This document shows, one piece after another, positions 1-8,830 of a stretch of DNA of 64,000 nucleotides. Position numbers and translations under genes: made by a program. The stretch spans positions 620,001 to 684,000 of the forward strand of contig NZ_AP022569.1 of NCBI RefSeq assembly GCF_010727945.1, in the 5' to 3' direction. The notes beneath the pieces are model-generated. The model worked only from the letters and a program-made list of their open reading frames with translations. It ran no database searches and was not told where the DNA came from. How positions within the stretch are numbered: the first letter of the stretch is position 1; each line of letters opens with the position of its first letter. The stretch is from Mycobacterium cookii. Its GTDB lineage: Bacteria > Actinomycetota > Actinomycetes > Mycobacteriales > Mycobacteriaceae.

Positions 1-107
1 TACAACATCACTGCGCCGATCACCATCGCGGCGATCGACAGGCCGATCACCTGATTCAGGCCGGCGCCGCGCGCCGGCGGCTCCCCCGCAAGAATTGTCA
101 GATCCAC
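1..107 (-). CDS. Membrane protein, N-terminal fragment (runs off the window)
   Basis: Only the first 35 codons are visible. A GTG start at 107 reads VDLTILAGEPPARG, followed by a hydrophobic stretch rich in V, I, A and M that looks like the first membrane helix and continues past the window edge. The start is supported by a strong Shine-Dalgarno GGGAGG (complement of 115-120) seven bases upstream. It lies downstream of, and on the same strand as, the 59-residue gene at 226-405, so the two may be co-transcribed. I do not recognise the family from this fragment. Confidence 0.5.
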   Translation of the reverse strand, partial: MDLTILAGEPPARGAGLNQVIGLSIAAMVIGAVML

Positions 108-225
108 TGTCGTTCCTCCCACCGCGCCGTGGTCGCCCTGACGTAACCGGGCGCAAACTTACTTCACGGTAGGTTGCCTGCGGACGATCCGTTCAAACTT
201 CGATTGATTCTGCTGTCGGTCTGGA

Positions 226-405
226 TCAATCTCGCTTGTCGTCGACGGGGTCGCCAACTGCGGTCTGTTCGTCGTCTTCGGCGCGTCGCCGGTCCCTGAT
301 TGCGATAAAGAGCACCACGCCGACGACGACCACCGCCGGCAGAAACGCCGGACCCGCCAGCAAAAGCCAATGATGCGCCAGGTACACGACGTGCGGACTA
401 CTCAA
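226..405 (-). CDS. Small single-pass membrane protein, 59 aa
   Basis: The frame starts with TTG at 405 (LSSPHVVYLAHHW) and has a Shine-Dalgarno-like GGGAG nine bases upstream; a GTG at 387 is the alternative start. It has one clear membrane segment of about 22 residues (LLLAGPAFLPAVVVVGVVLF), then a basic turn (RDRRR) and an acidic, polar C-terminal tail of about 20 residues. The positive residues after the helix suggest a cytoplasmic C-terminus. It lies just upstream of the partial membrane gene at 1-107. Function is unknown; a small accessory subunit of that downstream membrane protein is possible but unproven. Confidence 0.55.
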   Translation of the reverse strand: MSSPHVVYLAHHWLLLAGPAFLPAVVVVGVVLFIAIRDRRRAEDDEQTAVGDPVDDKRD

Positions 406-488
406 TGGTGTTCACTCCCGGGAAACGGCCACTTATCCCGCTTGGGTACCCAACGCCGTCCGAACCCACCACGCGACGTTTGTGCAGG

Positions 489-501
489 TGCACACCGTTA
501 C
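489..501 (+). promoter_or_regulatory. Possible BioQ-type operator and promoter upstream of bioB
   Basis: The 13 bases read TGCAC-ACC-GTTAC. They match the TGAAC-N3-GTTAC motif that I recall for the actinobacterial biotin repressor BioQ at all but one position. The site overlaps a -10-like TACCCT (499-504) about 90 bases before the bioB start, where a repressor would be expected. Assignment to BioQ is inference from a recalled consensus. Confidence 0.4.
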
Positions 502-594
502 CCTAGCCTGGGGACCGTCTCACGCAGGCTGCGATCATCCCGGGATCCGTTGCGTCCCGCATGACACAAAGACCACGACACGAAGGAGTAGCTG

Positions 595-1629
595 GTGACT
601 CAGGCGGCGACTCGGCCGACACCCGGTTCCGACAGCACCGACATCCTGGCCGTGGCCCGTCATCAGGTGCTCGAGCGCGGCGAGGGGCTGAGCCAAGAGC
701 AGGTGCTCGAAGTGCTGCAACTGCCCGACGAACGACTCGAAGAACTGCTCGCGCTGGCGCACGAGGTGCGGATGGCCCACTGCGGCCCCGAGGTCGAGGT
801 CGAGGGCATCATCAGCCTGAAAACCGGTGGCTGCCCGGAGGATTGCCATTTCTGCTCGCAGTCGGGGTTGTTCTCCTCGCCGGTGCGCAGCGCCTGGTTG
901 GACGTCCCGAGCCTGGTTGAAGCGGCCAAACAAACTGCGAAGACCGGTGCCACCGAGTTCTGCATCGTCGCCGCGGTGCGCGGGCCCGACGAGCGACTGC
1001 TGGCTCAGGTGGCCGCGGGCATCGAGGCGATCCGCGACGCCGTCGACATCCAGATCGCCTGTTCGCTGGGCATGCTGACCGCTGAGCAGGTGGACCGGCT
1101 CGCCGCGATGGGCGTGCATCGCTACAACCACAATCTGGAGACCGCCCGGTCGCACTTTCCCAACGTCGTCACGACGCACACCTGGGAGGAGCGCTGGGAG
1201 ACGCTGTCGATGGTGCGCGAGGCCGGCATGGAGGTGTGCTGCGGCGGCATTCTCGGCATGGGCGAGACCGTCGAGCAGCGCGCCGAGTTCGCCGCGAACC
1301 TGGCCGAGCTTGACCCCGACGAGGTGCCGTTGAACTTCCTCAACCCGCGGCCTGGCACACCGTTCGGCGACCTCGAGGTGCTGCCGGCCAGCGAAGCCCT
1401 CAAGTCGGTGGCCGCATTCCGGTTGGCCCTGCCGCGCACCATGCTGCGCTTCGCCGGCGGCCGCGAGATCACGCTCGGCGACCTCGGCGCCAAGCAGGGC
1501 ATCCTGGGCGGGATCAACGCCGTGATCGTCGGCAACTACCTGACCACGCTGGGACGGCCCGCCGAATCCGATCTGGAGCTGCTCGAAGACCTGCAGATGC
1601 CGATCAAGGCGCTCAACGCCAGCCTGTAG
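595..1629 (+). CDS. bioB: Biotin synthase BioB (radical SAM)
   Basis: BioB inserts sulfur into dethiobiotin, the last step of biotin synthesis, in the cytoplasm. The 344-residue protein has the radical SAM cluster motif CPEDCHFC (C80, C84, C87), the downstream YNHNLET segment and the C-terminal NYLTT region typical of BioB. The GTG start at 595 is set by AAGGAG at 582-587. Length is normal for the actinobacterial family. bsaP and a DUF2567 gene follow closely (12 bases, then a 4-base overlap), suggesting one transcript. A BioQ-like site lies upstream. Confidence 0.97.
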   Translation: MTQAATRPTPGSDSTDILAVARHQVLERGEGLSQEQVLEVLQLPDERLEELLALAHEVRMAHCGPEVEVEGIISLKTGGCPEDCHFCSQSGLFSSPVRSAWLDVPSLVEAAKQTAKTGATEFCIVAAVRGPDERLLAQVAAGIEAIRDAVDIQIACSLGMLTAEQVDRLAAMGVHRYNHNLETARSHFPNVVTTHTWEERWETLSMVREAGMEVCCGGILGMGETVEQRAEFAANLAELDPDEVPLNFLNPRPGTPFGDLEVLPASEALKSVAAFRLALPRTMLRFAGGREITLGDLGAKQGILGGINAVIVGNYLTTLGRPAESDLELLEDLQMPIKALNASL

Positions 1630-1641
1630 ATCGAGACGGTC

Positions 1642-1869
1642 ATGGTGCTACCTGCCCCGGTCGGTGCGGGCGTCTACAACGTCTACACGGGTGCCCTAGA
1701 AAACACCGACAACGTGGTGCCGACGGCGGCGCAATTGGGCCTGGAGCCGCCGCGCTTCTGCGCCGAATGCGGCCGACGGATGGTGGTCCAGGTCCGGCCC
1801 GACGGTTGGTGGGCGAAATGTTCTCGGCACGGACTGGTCGACTCGGCTGACCTGGAGGCGCAGCGATGA
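1642..1869 (+). CDS. bsaP: Biotin synthase auxiliary protein BsaP
   Basis: This 75-residue protein corresponds to M. tuberculosis Rv1590, reported as an auxiliary protein that actinobacterial BioB needs for activity. A Cys-X2-Cys pair (C40, C43 in FCAECG) and a third cysteine (C60 in WAKCSRHG) could hold a metal or Fe-S cluster; His63 is nearby. There is no membrane segment. It starts 12 bases after bioB and overlaps the next gene by four bases (ATGA), so co-expression with BioB is expected. The family assignment is from recalled sequence resemblance and position. The nature of the cofactor is not visible in the sequence. Confidence 0.8.
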   Translation: MVLPAPVGAGVYNVYTGALENTDNVVPTAAQLGLEPPRFCAECGRRMVVQVRPDGWWAKCSRHGLVDSADLEAQR

Positions 1870-2480
1870 CGGACGTGCAGACCGTCAGCGCGCCGCGCAT
1901 CTCTCGGCGGCGAGCGGGCATCACGATCGTGGTGGGACTGCTGCCGGTGGGCGTGCTCGTCGGTGCGCTGTGGGCCTGGCTGGCCCCGCCGCTGCACGGT
2001 GTGGTGGCGCTGACCCATGACGGTCAACGGGTGCACGAATACCTCGGCGGCGAAGCCGACCACTTCTTCGTCGCGGCATTTCTGATGCTCGGTCTGCTGA
2101 ACGCCGTCGCCGCTGTCGCGGCGGTGCTGGCATGGCAGTGGCGCGCCCATCGCGGACCCGGCATGGTGACCGGACTGTGCGCGGGCATGGTGGCCGCGGC
2201 CGCCGCGGCGGTCGGTGTCGGCGTGCTACTGGCGCACTTGCGTTATGGCACAGTCAATTTCGCCGCAGTGCCGGTGAGCCACGACCACCCCATCTACTAC
2301 GTCACCGAAGCGCCGCCGGTGTTCTTCGGCTCGTCTTACCTGCAGATGGCGTGCACGCTGCTGCTACCGGCCGCGACCGCCGCGCTGGTGTACGCGGTCC
2401 CCGCCGCGGCGATCGCGCGTGACGATCTTGGCGGCTATCCGGTGGTCGACACGATCTACCGGCCGACCCGCCCGTCATAG
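1866..2480 (+). CDS. DUF2567 membrane protein (Rv1591-like)
   Basis: The 204-residue protein has about four hydrophobic segments: roughly residues 17-42, 65-90, 98-122 and 155-180. The extracytoplasmic loop includes [12 protein letters not shown], matching the mycobacterial DUF2567 family (Rv1591). It overlaps bsaP by four bases, so it belongs to the bioB transcript. Its 3' end overlaps the convergent lipase gene by six bases. Function is unknown. Placement next to bioB and bsaP makes a role in biotin or precursor movement conceivable, but nothing in the sequence shows it. Confidence 0.8.
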   Translation: MTDVQTVSAPRISRRRAGITIVVGLLPVGVLVGALWAWLAPPLHGVVALTHDGQRVHEYLGGEADHFFVAAFLMLGLLNAVAAVAAVLAWQWRAHRGPGMVTGLCAGMVAAAAAAVGVGVLLAHLRYGTVNFAAVPVSHDHPIYYVTEAPPVFFGSSYLQMACTLLLPAATAALVYAVPAAAIARDDLGGYPVVDTIYRPTRPS

Positions 2481-3812
2481 CGGGCGGCGGTGCACCGACT
2501 TTCCAGTGATCACCTTGCCCGCGATCATCACGAGCCGCGCCATGCCGATGTAGGTCGCGGGGTGGAACATCGTCGGCCACTTCGTCCTGATCAGGTGCTC
2601 GGTCAGCGGTCGGCGGGCAAACCTGTCCTGCAGCCAGCGCAGCGCCATCGGCGCCGACAGCGGATGTAGCAGCAGATGCTCGTTGAACGCGTCGCGGTGG
2701 TAGGTGACCTCGGCCCCGCCGGCCGAATACGCGTCGGCCAACCGGTCGATGTCCTCGACGTCGATCAGGTAGTCGTGCACGGCCTGCACGATCAGCAACG
2801 GCGGGGTCGGCACCTTGGCGCCGAGCCGGATGCTGTCGAAGACGTTCTGGACCTCGGGCATGGTCAGGATTTCTTCCAGCGGCCGGTCGAGGTAGACGCC
2901 GACGTCCTTTTTGACCATGCGCAGGACAGCACCGGCCGTCGTCATGCCTTCCAGCCGTCGCAGCAGCGCGCGGCCCTCGTCGCTGGCATGCTCCTGGATC
3001 ACCCGGTCCAGGTCCGGATAGACCTGCATCAGCGCGGCGATCACCATCGCTGGCAAACCGGCCAGGAAGGTGCCGTTGAGCCGGCGGAAGGTGTGACCGA
3101 GGTCGCCGACGGGTGAGCCGAGCACCGCGCCGACGACGTCGAGCTCGGGTGCGTAATCAGCGGCCAGCTCGGCGGCCCACGCGGTGGCGAGCCCGCCGCC
3201 GGAGTAACCCCACAGCGCCACCGGCGCCGACGCCGACAGGCCCAGCCGTTCGGCGCTCAATGCTGCCCGGACGCCGTCGAGAATGCGGTAGCCGGGTTCG
3301 AACGGCGCGCCCCACATGCCGTTGCGGCCTTCGTGGTCGGGTATCGAGACCGCCCAGCCTTCGGCCAGGCATGCCGCAATCAGCAGATACTCCAGTTGTG
3401 CCAGCGAGCCGACTGCCTGCGCGCGCCGCCGCAGCGCGTACGACGGAAAGCAGCGGGACGTCACCGAGTCGATCGCGCACTGGTACGACAACACCGGGCA
3501 GGGGCGTTCGGGGGCGGCGTCCAGCGGGACGATCACCGTTGTGACGGTCGCCTCGGGCTCACCGTTCATGTCGGTGCTCCGGTACAGCAGCTGGGTGGCC
3601 ATGCTCCGCTGCGGGATCAGGCCGAGAAATGCCAGCTCCACGTCGCGGGAGCGCAGCACCGTGCCCGGTTCGGCGTGCTGGAAGCCGGGCGGCGGCTGAT
3701 AGAACGGGTCGTCCGACGGCAGCTTGGGACGTGCTTTGGCCTGTAGTTCCTCGTGGGGCGCGACGCCGATCCAGTCCGCACCGGTCGCGCTCGCCAGGTT
3801 GCCAATGTCCAT
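2475..3812 (-). CDS. Secretory-lipase-family alpha/beta hydrolase (Rv1592c-like)
   Basis: The 445-residue enzyme carries the nucleophile elbow GYSGG (around residue 200, in [13 protein letters not shown]). The C-terminal region has an Asp/His pair consistent with the catalytic triad (VEDIDRL and [10 protein letters not shown]). Length and composition match the LIP (secretory lipase) family and mycobacterial Rv1592c, a lipase. No obvious signal peptide is present. The start ATG at 3812 (MDIGNLAS) has no strong ribosome-binding site. It lies immediately downstream of nrtR on the same strand, about 60 bases away. Substrate is not predictable beyond an acyl ester. Confidence 0.85.
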   Translation of the reverse strand: MDIGNLASATGADWIGVAPHEELQAKARPKLPSDDPFYQPPPGFQHAEPGTVLRSRDVELAFLGLIPQRSMATQLLYRSTDMNGEPEATVTTVIVPLDAAPERPCPVLSYQCAIDSVTSRCFPSYALRRRAQAVGSLAQLEYLLIAACLAEGWAVSIPDHEGRNGMWGAPFEPGYRILDGVRAALSAERLGLSASAPVALWGYSGGGLATAWAAELAADYAPELDVVGAVLGSPVGDLGHTFRRLNGTFLAGLPAMVIAALMQVYPDLDRVIQEHASDEGRALLRRLEGMTTAGAVLRMVKKDVGVYLDRPLEEILTMPEVQNVFDSIRLGAKVPTPPLLIVQAVHDYLIDVEDIDRLADAYSAGGAEVTYHRDAFNEHLLLHPLSAPMALRWLQDRFARRPLTEHLIRTKWPTMFHPATYIGMARLVMIAGKVITGKSVHRRPL

Positions 3813-3874
3813 CCGGGCATTGTTGCTTAAGAGGGCTTTAAGAATCCAGTCGGCCCGCCGAGGATGTACGGAAA

Positions 3875-4585
3875 TCAGGCCGAACCGGGAGGTCGCAGGG
3901 CTGCAAACTCGTCGGTGACTCGCAACTGGGAATCTGTGAAGCGGTACAACGCCGCGGGTCGGCCGCCGCTGCGTCCGGACTGCGCGACGGTGCCGGTCGG
4001 GCTGATCACACCGCGGCGGGCCAGCACTCGCTGCAGGTTGGTGGTGTCGACTGGGTGGCCGAGCGTGGCGCTGTAGATGTCGCGCAGCGTCGACATTGCG
4101 AATTCGGTTGGCGCCAGCGCGAATCCAATGTTCGTATACGACATTTTGGCGACCAGCCGGGTGCGGGCGTGGGCGACCATCGGCCCGTGGTCGAACGCCA
4201 TCTGCGGCAGCGCGGTCACCGGGTGCCAGCGGGTGTCCGGTGGAAGCTCAGGGACGGCGGGGGAGGGCACCAGGCCCAGGAAGGTCGACGCGATGGTGCG
4301 GGTGCCGGGCAGCCGGTCAGGCTCGGAGAACACCGCCAGTTGCTCGAGGTGGGCGACTTCTCGCAGGTCGACCTTCTCGGCCAGCTGACGCCGCACCGAC
4401 GTCATCATGTCTTCGTCGTGTCGCAGCTGCCCGCCGGGCAGCGACCACGCACCGCGCTCGGGATCCTGGGCGCGCTCCCACAGCAGAACGCTGAGCTCGG
4501 CCTTCGCTGATTTGGAGTCGTGGCCGAGGCCGCGAACCTGGAACACGACGGCGAGCACTTCATGCGCAGTGCTACCATGAACCAT
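3875..4585 (-). CDS. nrtR: NrtR-type NAD-biosynthesis repressor (degenerate Nudix plus winged helix)
   Basis: The 236-residue protein ([14 protein letters not shown]) has an N-terminal Nudix fold with a degraded Nudix box: GGQLRHDE is followed by RRQLAEK, without the RE..EE residues needed for hydrolysis. A C-terminal winged helix follows ([15 protein letters not shown] and [14 protein letters not shown]). This is the NrtR/NadQ architecture, a repressor sensing NAD-derived ligands, and it matches Rv1593c. It is divergent from nadABC and separated only by the palindrome at 4587-4607, so it probably represses nadABC and itself. The ATG at 4585 follows a TACAAT -10 element by seven bases, suggesting a leaderless transcript. 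Confidence 0.88.
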   Translation of the reverse strand: MVHGSTAHEVLAVVFQVRGLGHDSKSAKAELSVLLWERAQDPERGAWSLPGGQLRHDEDMMTSVRRQLAEKVDLREVAHLEQLAVFSEPDRLPGTRTIASTFLGLVPSPAVPELPPDTRWHPVTALPQMAFDHGPMVAHARTRLVAKMSYTNIGFALAPTEFAMSTLRDIYSATLGHPVDTTNLQRVLARRGVISPTGTVAQSGRSGGRPAALYRFTDSQLRVTDEFAALRPPGSA

Positions 4586-4586
4586 G

Positions 4587-4607
4587 TTTTCGATTGTAAG
4601 TCGAAAA
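4587..4607. promoter_or_regulatory. NrtR operator between nrtR and nadA
   Basis: A perfect inverted repeat TTTTCGA-N7-TCGAAAA, extended by one further G/C pair, lies between the divergent nrtR and nadA starts. On the minus strand the spacer contains TACAAT (4598 to 4593), seven bases before the nrtR ATG. Repressor binding here would block the nrtR promoter directly and sit in the nadA leader or promoter region. Assignment to NrtR rests on position and symmetry. Confidence 0.8.
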
Positions 4608-4633
4608 CCGGGGTGGTGTCGAAAGGACCGACT

Positions 4634-5707
4634 ATGACAGTCGTGAATCCCACCGATCTGCTGTCGAATGGGCTGACAAAAGACATGACACACGATCTGA
4701 CCGCGGGAATCACCAACTCGCCCAACGGCTACGCGGGCGTCGAGGCCGACGAACAGTGGGCCGCTGAAATTCGCCGGCTCGCCGACATGCGCAATGCCAC
4801 GATCCTGGCGCACAACTATCAACTGCCCGCGATTCAGGACGTCGCCGATCATGTCGGTGACTCGCTGGCGCTGTCCCGGGTCGCCGCCGAGGCGTCCGAG
4901 GACACCATCGTCTTCTGCGGCGTGCACTTCATGGCCGAGACCGCGAAAATCCTCAGCCCGGACAAGACCGTGCTGATCCCGGACCAGCGGGCGGGCTGCT
5001 CGCTGGCCGACTCGATCACCCCCGACGACCTGCAGGCGTGGAAGGACGAACACCCCGGTGCCGTCGTCGTCTCCTACGTCAACACCACCGCGGCGGTCAA
5101 AGCGCTCACCGACATCTGCTGCACCTCGTCCAACGCCGTCGACGTGGTCGCATCCATAGACGCCGACCGCGAGGTGCTGTTCTGCCCCGACCAGTTCCTC
5201 GGCGCGCACGTGCGGCGGATGACCGGCAGAGACAACGTGCACGTGTGGGCCGGTGAGTGCCACGTGCACGCCGGGATCAACGGCGACGAGCTCACCGATC
5301 AGGCTCGCAAGCACCCCGACGCCGAGCTGTTCGTCCACCCCGAGTGCGGCTGCGCCACCTCGGCGCTGTACCTGGCCGGCGAAGGCGCGTTCCCGGAAGG
5401 CCGGGTCAAGATCCTGTCGACCGGCGGCATGCTGGACGCCGCCCGGGAAACGCGCGCCCGGCAGGTGTTGGTCGCCACCGAGGTCGGCATGCTCTACCAG
5501 CTGCGCAATGCCGCCCCGGACGTCGACTTCCAGGCGGTCAACGACCGCGCGTCGTGCAAGTACATGAAGATGATCACCCCCGCGGCGCTGTTGCGTTGCC
5601 TGGTCGACGGCGCCGACGAAGTTCATGTCGATGCGTCGACGGCCGAGCGGGCGCGGCGCAGCGTGCAGCGGATGATCGCGATCGGCCAGCCCGGCGGCGG
5701 CGAATGA
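4634..5707 (+). CDS. nadA: Quinolinate synthase NadA
   Basis: NadA condenses iminoaspartate with dihydroxyacetone phosphate to quinolinate using a [4Fe-4S] cluster. The 357-residue sequence carries the conserved [16 protein letters not shown] and SCKYMKM segments that contain cluster cysteines. I chose ATG 4634 (MTVVNPTD) because it has GAAAGGA upstream and matches the mycobacterial N-terminus. An in-frame upstream ATG at 4562 would run through the NrtR operator and is unlikely. nadB overlaps by four bases, giving a nadABC operon. Confidence 0.96.
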   Translation: MTVVNPTDLLSNGLTKDMTHDLTAGITNSPNGYAGVEADEQWAAEIRRLADMRNATILAHNYQLPAIQDVADHVGDSLALSRVAAEASEDTIVFCGVHFMAETAKILSPDKTVLIPDQRAGCSLADSITPDDLQAWKDEHPGAVVVSYVNTTAAVKALTDICCTSSNAVDVVASIDADREVLFCPDQFLGAHVRRMTGRDNVHVWAGECHVHAGINGDELTDQARKHPDAELFVHPECGCATSALYLAGEGAFPEGRVKILSTGGMLDAARETRARQVLVATEVGMLYQLRNAAPDVDFQAVNDRASCKYMKMITPAALLRCLVDGADEVHVDASTAERARRSVQRMIAIGQPGGGE

Positions 5708-7278
5708 GCATCCACCCGGTCTGGCACGAACGTGCCGACGTCGTCGTGATCGGTACCGGCGTCGGGGGATTGGCTGCCGCGCTGGCGGCACACCGCGCGG
5801 GCCGCCGGGTCGTCGTACTCAGCAAGGCCGGGCGCAAGCCCGGCGGAACGGCCACGCACTACGCGCAGGGCGGGATCGCAGTGGTGCTGCCCGATACCGA
5901 CGATTCGGTCGACGCGCATGTCGCCGACACGCTGGCGGCGGGCGCCGGGCTGTGCGATCCCGACGCAGTCACCTCGATCGTCGCCGACGGCTACCGGGCG
6001 GTGACCGAATTGGTCAGCGACGGAGCGCGATTCGACGAATCGTCGACGGGCGACTGGGCGCTGAGCCGCGAGGGTGGGCACTCCCGGCGGCGCATCGTGC
6101 ACGCCAACGGCGATGCCACCGGCGCAGAGGTGCAGCGCGCCCTCGACCATGCGGCGAACACGCTCGACATCCGCACCAAACACACCGCCCTGCAAATACT
6201 GCACGACGCAGGCTCGGTGACCGGGGTGCTGGTCGTCAACCGGCAGGGGATCGGCGTCGTGCACGCGCCGTCGGTCATCCTGGCCACCGGCGGGCTGGGG
6301 CACCTCTACGGAGCGACCACCAACCCCGAGGGCTCGACCGGCGACGGGATCGCGCTGGCGTTGTGGGCCGGTGTCGCGGTGAGCGACATCGAGTTCATCC
6401 AGTTCCACCCGACGATGCTGTTTGACGGCCATGGTGGCGGCCGCCGACCGCTGGTGACCGAGGCCATCCGCGGCGAGGGCGCGATTCTGGTTGACAGCCA
6501 AGGCAATTCAATCACCGCTGGGGTGCACCCGATGGGCGATCTGGCGCCGCGCGACGTCGTCGCCGCGGCGATCGACGCCCGGCTGCGGGCGACCGGCGAG
6601 CCGTGTGCGTATCTGGACGCCCGCGGTATCAGGGACTTCAAACGCCGCTTCCCGACCGTCACTGCCGCATGTCGCGCGGCCGGCGTCGACCCGTCTCGCC
6701 AACCGATTCCGGTGGTTCCCGGCGCGCACTACAGCTGCGGCGGGGTGGTGGCCGATGTCGACGGGCAGACCGAACTCGCCGGGCTGTTCGCCGCGGGTGA
6801 GGTCGCGCGAACCGGCATGCACGGCGCCAATCGGCTGGCGTCCAACAGTCTGCTGGAGGGCTTGGTCGTGGGGGGCCGGGCGGGCCGGGCCGCGGCAGCG
6901 CACGCAACCCAGACCGGACCGGTCCGCGCCGCGGCTGCCGAGCCGATCGACTTTCCGTCGCTGGTCCGCGGTGATCTGCAGTGGGCAATGAGCCGCGACG
7001 CCTCGGTGGTTCGCGACGCCGATGGACTGTGCCGACTGATCGACACGCTGTCGGTGGCTTCGGCCGGCGCTGTCGAGACCCGGTCCGGCTTCGAAGACGC
7101 CGCGCTGACGGCCACCGCCCGCGCGGTGGCCACAGCAGCGCTGGCCCGCGAGGAAACCCGCGGCTGCCACCACCGGGCCGAACACCCCGACGCGAGTGCA
7201 GCCCCTGCGCGCAGTCTGACCGTCCGGCTGGACGCCGACGGCAACGCGCAGGTGGAGGCGCTGGCAGCGGCGTCGTGA
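5704..7278 (+). CDS. nadB: L-aspartate oxidase NadB
   Basis: This FAD enzyme oxidises L-aspartate to iminoaspartate, the substrate of NadA. The 524-residue protein starts with ATG at 5704 ([14 protein letters not shown]), overlapping the nadA stop as ATGA. It shows the dinucleotide-binding motif [10 protein letters not shown], the ATGGLGHLY segment and the C-terminal [16 protein letters not shown] motif of the succinate dehydrogenase/NadB flavoprotein family. The nadC start overlaps the stop codon by one base. Length is close to M. tuberculosis NadB. Confidence 0.96.
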   Translation: MSIHPVWHERADVVVIGTGVGGLAAALAAHRAGRRVVVLSKAGRKPGGTATHYAQGGIAVVLPDTDDSVDAHVADTLAAGAGLCDPDAVTSIVADGYRAVTELVSDGARFDESSTGDWALSREGGHSRRRIVHANGDATGAEVQRALDHAANTLDIRTKHTALQILHDAGSVTGVLVVNRQGIGVVHAPSVILATGGLGHLYGATTNPEGSTGDGIALALWAGVAVSDIEFIQFHPTMLFDGHGGGRRPLVTEAIRGEGAILVDSQGNSITAGVHPMGDLAPRDVVAAAIDARLRATGEPCAYLDARGIRDFKRRFPTVTAACRAAGVDPSRQPIPVVPGAHYSCGGVVADVDGQTELAGLFAAGEVARTGMHGANRLASNSLLEGLVVGGRAGRAAAAHATQTGPVRAAAAEPIDFPSLVRGDLQWAMSRDASVVRDADGLCRLIDTLSVASAGAVETRSGFEDAALTATARAVATAALAREETRGCHHRAEHPDASAAPARSLTVRLDADGNAQVEALAAAS

Positions 7279-8135
7279 TGGCTCTTTCCAGCAGCGAGCT
7301 GGCCGAGGCTCGCGCGACGATCAGCCGCGCTCTCGACGAGGATCTGCGCTACGGACCAGACGTCACCACCCGCGCCACCGTCCCAGAGGGCGCCAGGACC
7401 CCCGCGGCGCTGATCACCCGCGAACCCGGGGTGATCGCGGGCGTCGACATCGCGCTGCTGGTGCTCGACGAGGTCCTCGGCGCCGGCGAATACCGGGTGC
7501 TCGACCGGGTCGATGACGGCGCGCGGCTGCAGTCAGGGGCGCCGCTGCTGACGGTCGAAGCGCAGACGCTGGGACTGCTGACCGCCGAACGGACCCTGCT
7601 CAACCTGGTGTGCCATCTGTCTGGAATCGCCACCGCGACGGCGGCGTGGGTGGACGCGGTGCACGGCACCAAGGCCGAGATCCGCGACACCCGCAAGACG
7701 CTGCCGGGTCTGCGCATGCTGCAGAAGTACGCGGTCCGCGTCGGCGGCGGGGTCAACCACCGACTCGGCCTGGGCGACGCGGCGTTGATCAAGGACAACC
7801 ACGTCGCCGCCGCCGGATCGGTGGTCGCGGCGCTGCGCGCGGTGCGGGCCGCGGCACCCGACCTGCCGTGCGAGGTCGAAGTCGACTCGCTCGAGCAACT
7901 CGACGAGGTGTTGGCCGAAGGCGCCGAATTGGTGCTGCTCGACAACTTCCCGATCTGGCAGACCCAGATCGCGGTGCAGCGCCGCGATGCGCAGTCGCCG
8001 GCCACGAAACTCGAGTCGTCGGGCGGGCTTTCGCTGGACACCGCCGCCGAATACGCCGGGACGGGTGTGGACTACCTCGCCGTCGGTGCGCTCACCCATT
8101 CGGTCCGGGTGCTCGACATCGGTCTGGACGTCTGA
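7278..8135 (+). CDS. nadC: Nicotinate-nucleotide pyrophosphorylase NadC
   Basis: NadC converts quinolinate and phosphoribosyl pyrophosphate to nicotinic acid mononucleotide and CO2. The 285-residue protein has the family's RDTRKTLPGLR motif and the LIKDNH segment lining the active site, plus the VEVDSLEQ and VLLDNF strands of the alpha/beta barrel. The ATG at 7278 overlaps the nadB stop (TGATG), which indicates translational coupling at the end of nadABC. The same three-gene order is found in M. tuberculosis. Confidence 0.97.
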   Translation: MALSSSELAEARATISRALDEDLRYGPDVTTRATVPEGARTPAALITREPGVIAGVDIALLVLDEVLGAGEYRVLDRVDDGARLQSGAPLLTVEAQTLGLLTAERTLLNLVCHLSGIATATAAWVDAVHGTKAEIRDTRKTLPGLRMLQKYAVRVGGGVNHRLGLGDAALIKDNHVAAAGSVVAALRAVRAAAPDLPCEVEVDSLEQLDEVLAEGAELVLLDNFPIWQTQIAVQRRDAQSPATKLESSGGLSLDTAAEYAGTGVDYLAVGALTHSVRVLDIGLDV

Positions 8136-8223
8136 CACCGTTCGAGCTACCGCGTCGGGTGCCCGAGGTCCAGCTACGGCGCAGACAGAGTTTTCCAATT
8201 CTCGGTTCGCTGAGCGCCGCGAT

Positions 8224-8790
8224 CTAGCGGCAAAGCAAGCGACGAGCCGCCGGTTTGGCGGCCTCGAGTGCGGCCACGTCGCCCGCGATGCGGGATAAGA
8301 TCAACGCTCCCTCGATCAACGAAATGACAGCAATAGCAACGCTTTCCGCTTCGGTCGCCGACCAGCCGTCGGTGTGCAACCGCACTTCGATGGCTTTGCA
8401 CCAGCCGGTGAAGGCTCGTGCCGACGCTTCGCGCACGAGGGCGCTGGCATTGACCGACTCGGTGGCGATCGGCTCAATGGGGCAGCCGTCACGGCGGTCG
8501 GCGGTCAGTCCGGCGGCAAGCAGCGCAATCCACCGATCGACGATGTCGGCCACCGGTTGTCCGCCGGCCAGAAATTTGCGCAGCAGTTGCTCGATGGCAG
8601 CTCCGGTGCTGTCGACGACTGCGGCGGCCAATTGCTGCTTTCCCCGCGGGAAGTGGTGATACAGCGAACCCGGCTTTACCGCCGCCTCGTCCAGGATCTG
8701 GCTGAGCCCGGTTGCCGCATACCCCTGGCGGCGGAACAGCGTGGCCGCGGCATCGATCAATGCGGCCCGGCTGCGGTCTGGTCTCGGCAC
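8224..8790 (-). CDS. TetR-family repressor
   Basis: An N-terminal TetR helix-turn-helix is clear (AATLFRRQGYAATGLSQIL, then SLYHHFPRGKQQL), with a ligand domain of about 130 residues containing the GCPIEP segment seen in the LmrA/YxaF-like subgroup. I chose the GTG at 8790 (188 aa) because it lies seven bases after a TATTGT -10 element, a leaderless arrangement. The longer TTG start at 8820 would fall inside the operator. It is divergent from the alcohol dehydrogenase gene at 8831 across the palindrome 8804-8821, so it probably represses that gene and itself. The ligand is unknown. Confidence 0.85.
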   Translation of the reverse strand: MPRPDRSRAALIDAAATLFRRQGYAATGLSQILDEAAVKPGSLYHHFPRGKQQLAAAVVDSTGAAIEQLLRKFLAGGQPVADIVDRWIALLAAGLTADRRDGCPIEPIATESVNASALVREASARAFTGWCKAIEVRLHTDGWSATEAESVAIAVISLIEGALILSRIAGDVAALEAAKPAARRLLCR

Positions 8791-8803
8791 GCTGTTGACA
8801 ATA

Positions 8804-8821
8804 CTTGAGTAATCACTCAAG
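8804..8821. promoter_or_regulatory. Palindromic operator between tetR and the dehydrogenase
   Basis: A perfect inverted repeat CTTGAGT-AATC-ACTCAAG lies between the divergent genes. The minus-strand -10 TATTGT (8803-8798) abuts it. On the plus strand a consensus TTGACA (8795-8800) precedes it and an AAGAAT (8819-8824) overlaps its end. One bound repressor could therefore occlude both promoters. Confidence 0.75.
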
Positions 8822-8830
8822 AATGCTGAG

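Noticed and set aside
164-370. 68-residue basic frame on the minus strand near the left end
   Set aside because: Arg-rich and without a ribosome-binding site. The overlapping frame at 226-405 gives a proper membrane protein instead.
5257-5703. In-frame upstream extension of nadB inside nadA
   Set aside because: The extension is arginine-rich and not part of the NadB family; the ATGA overlap at 5704 is the natural start.
4586-5791. Long minus-strand open frame opposite nadA, continuous with nrtR
   Set aside because: It is antisense to conserved nadA codons, rich in Arg/Gly/Val as expected of a high-GC shadow frame, and only its last 236 residues (nrtR) resemble a protein family.
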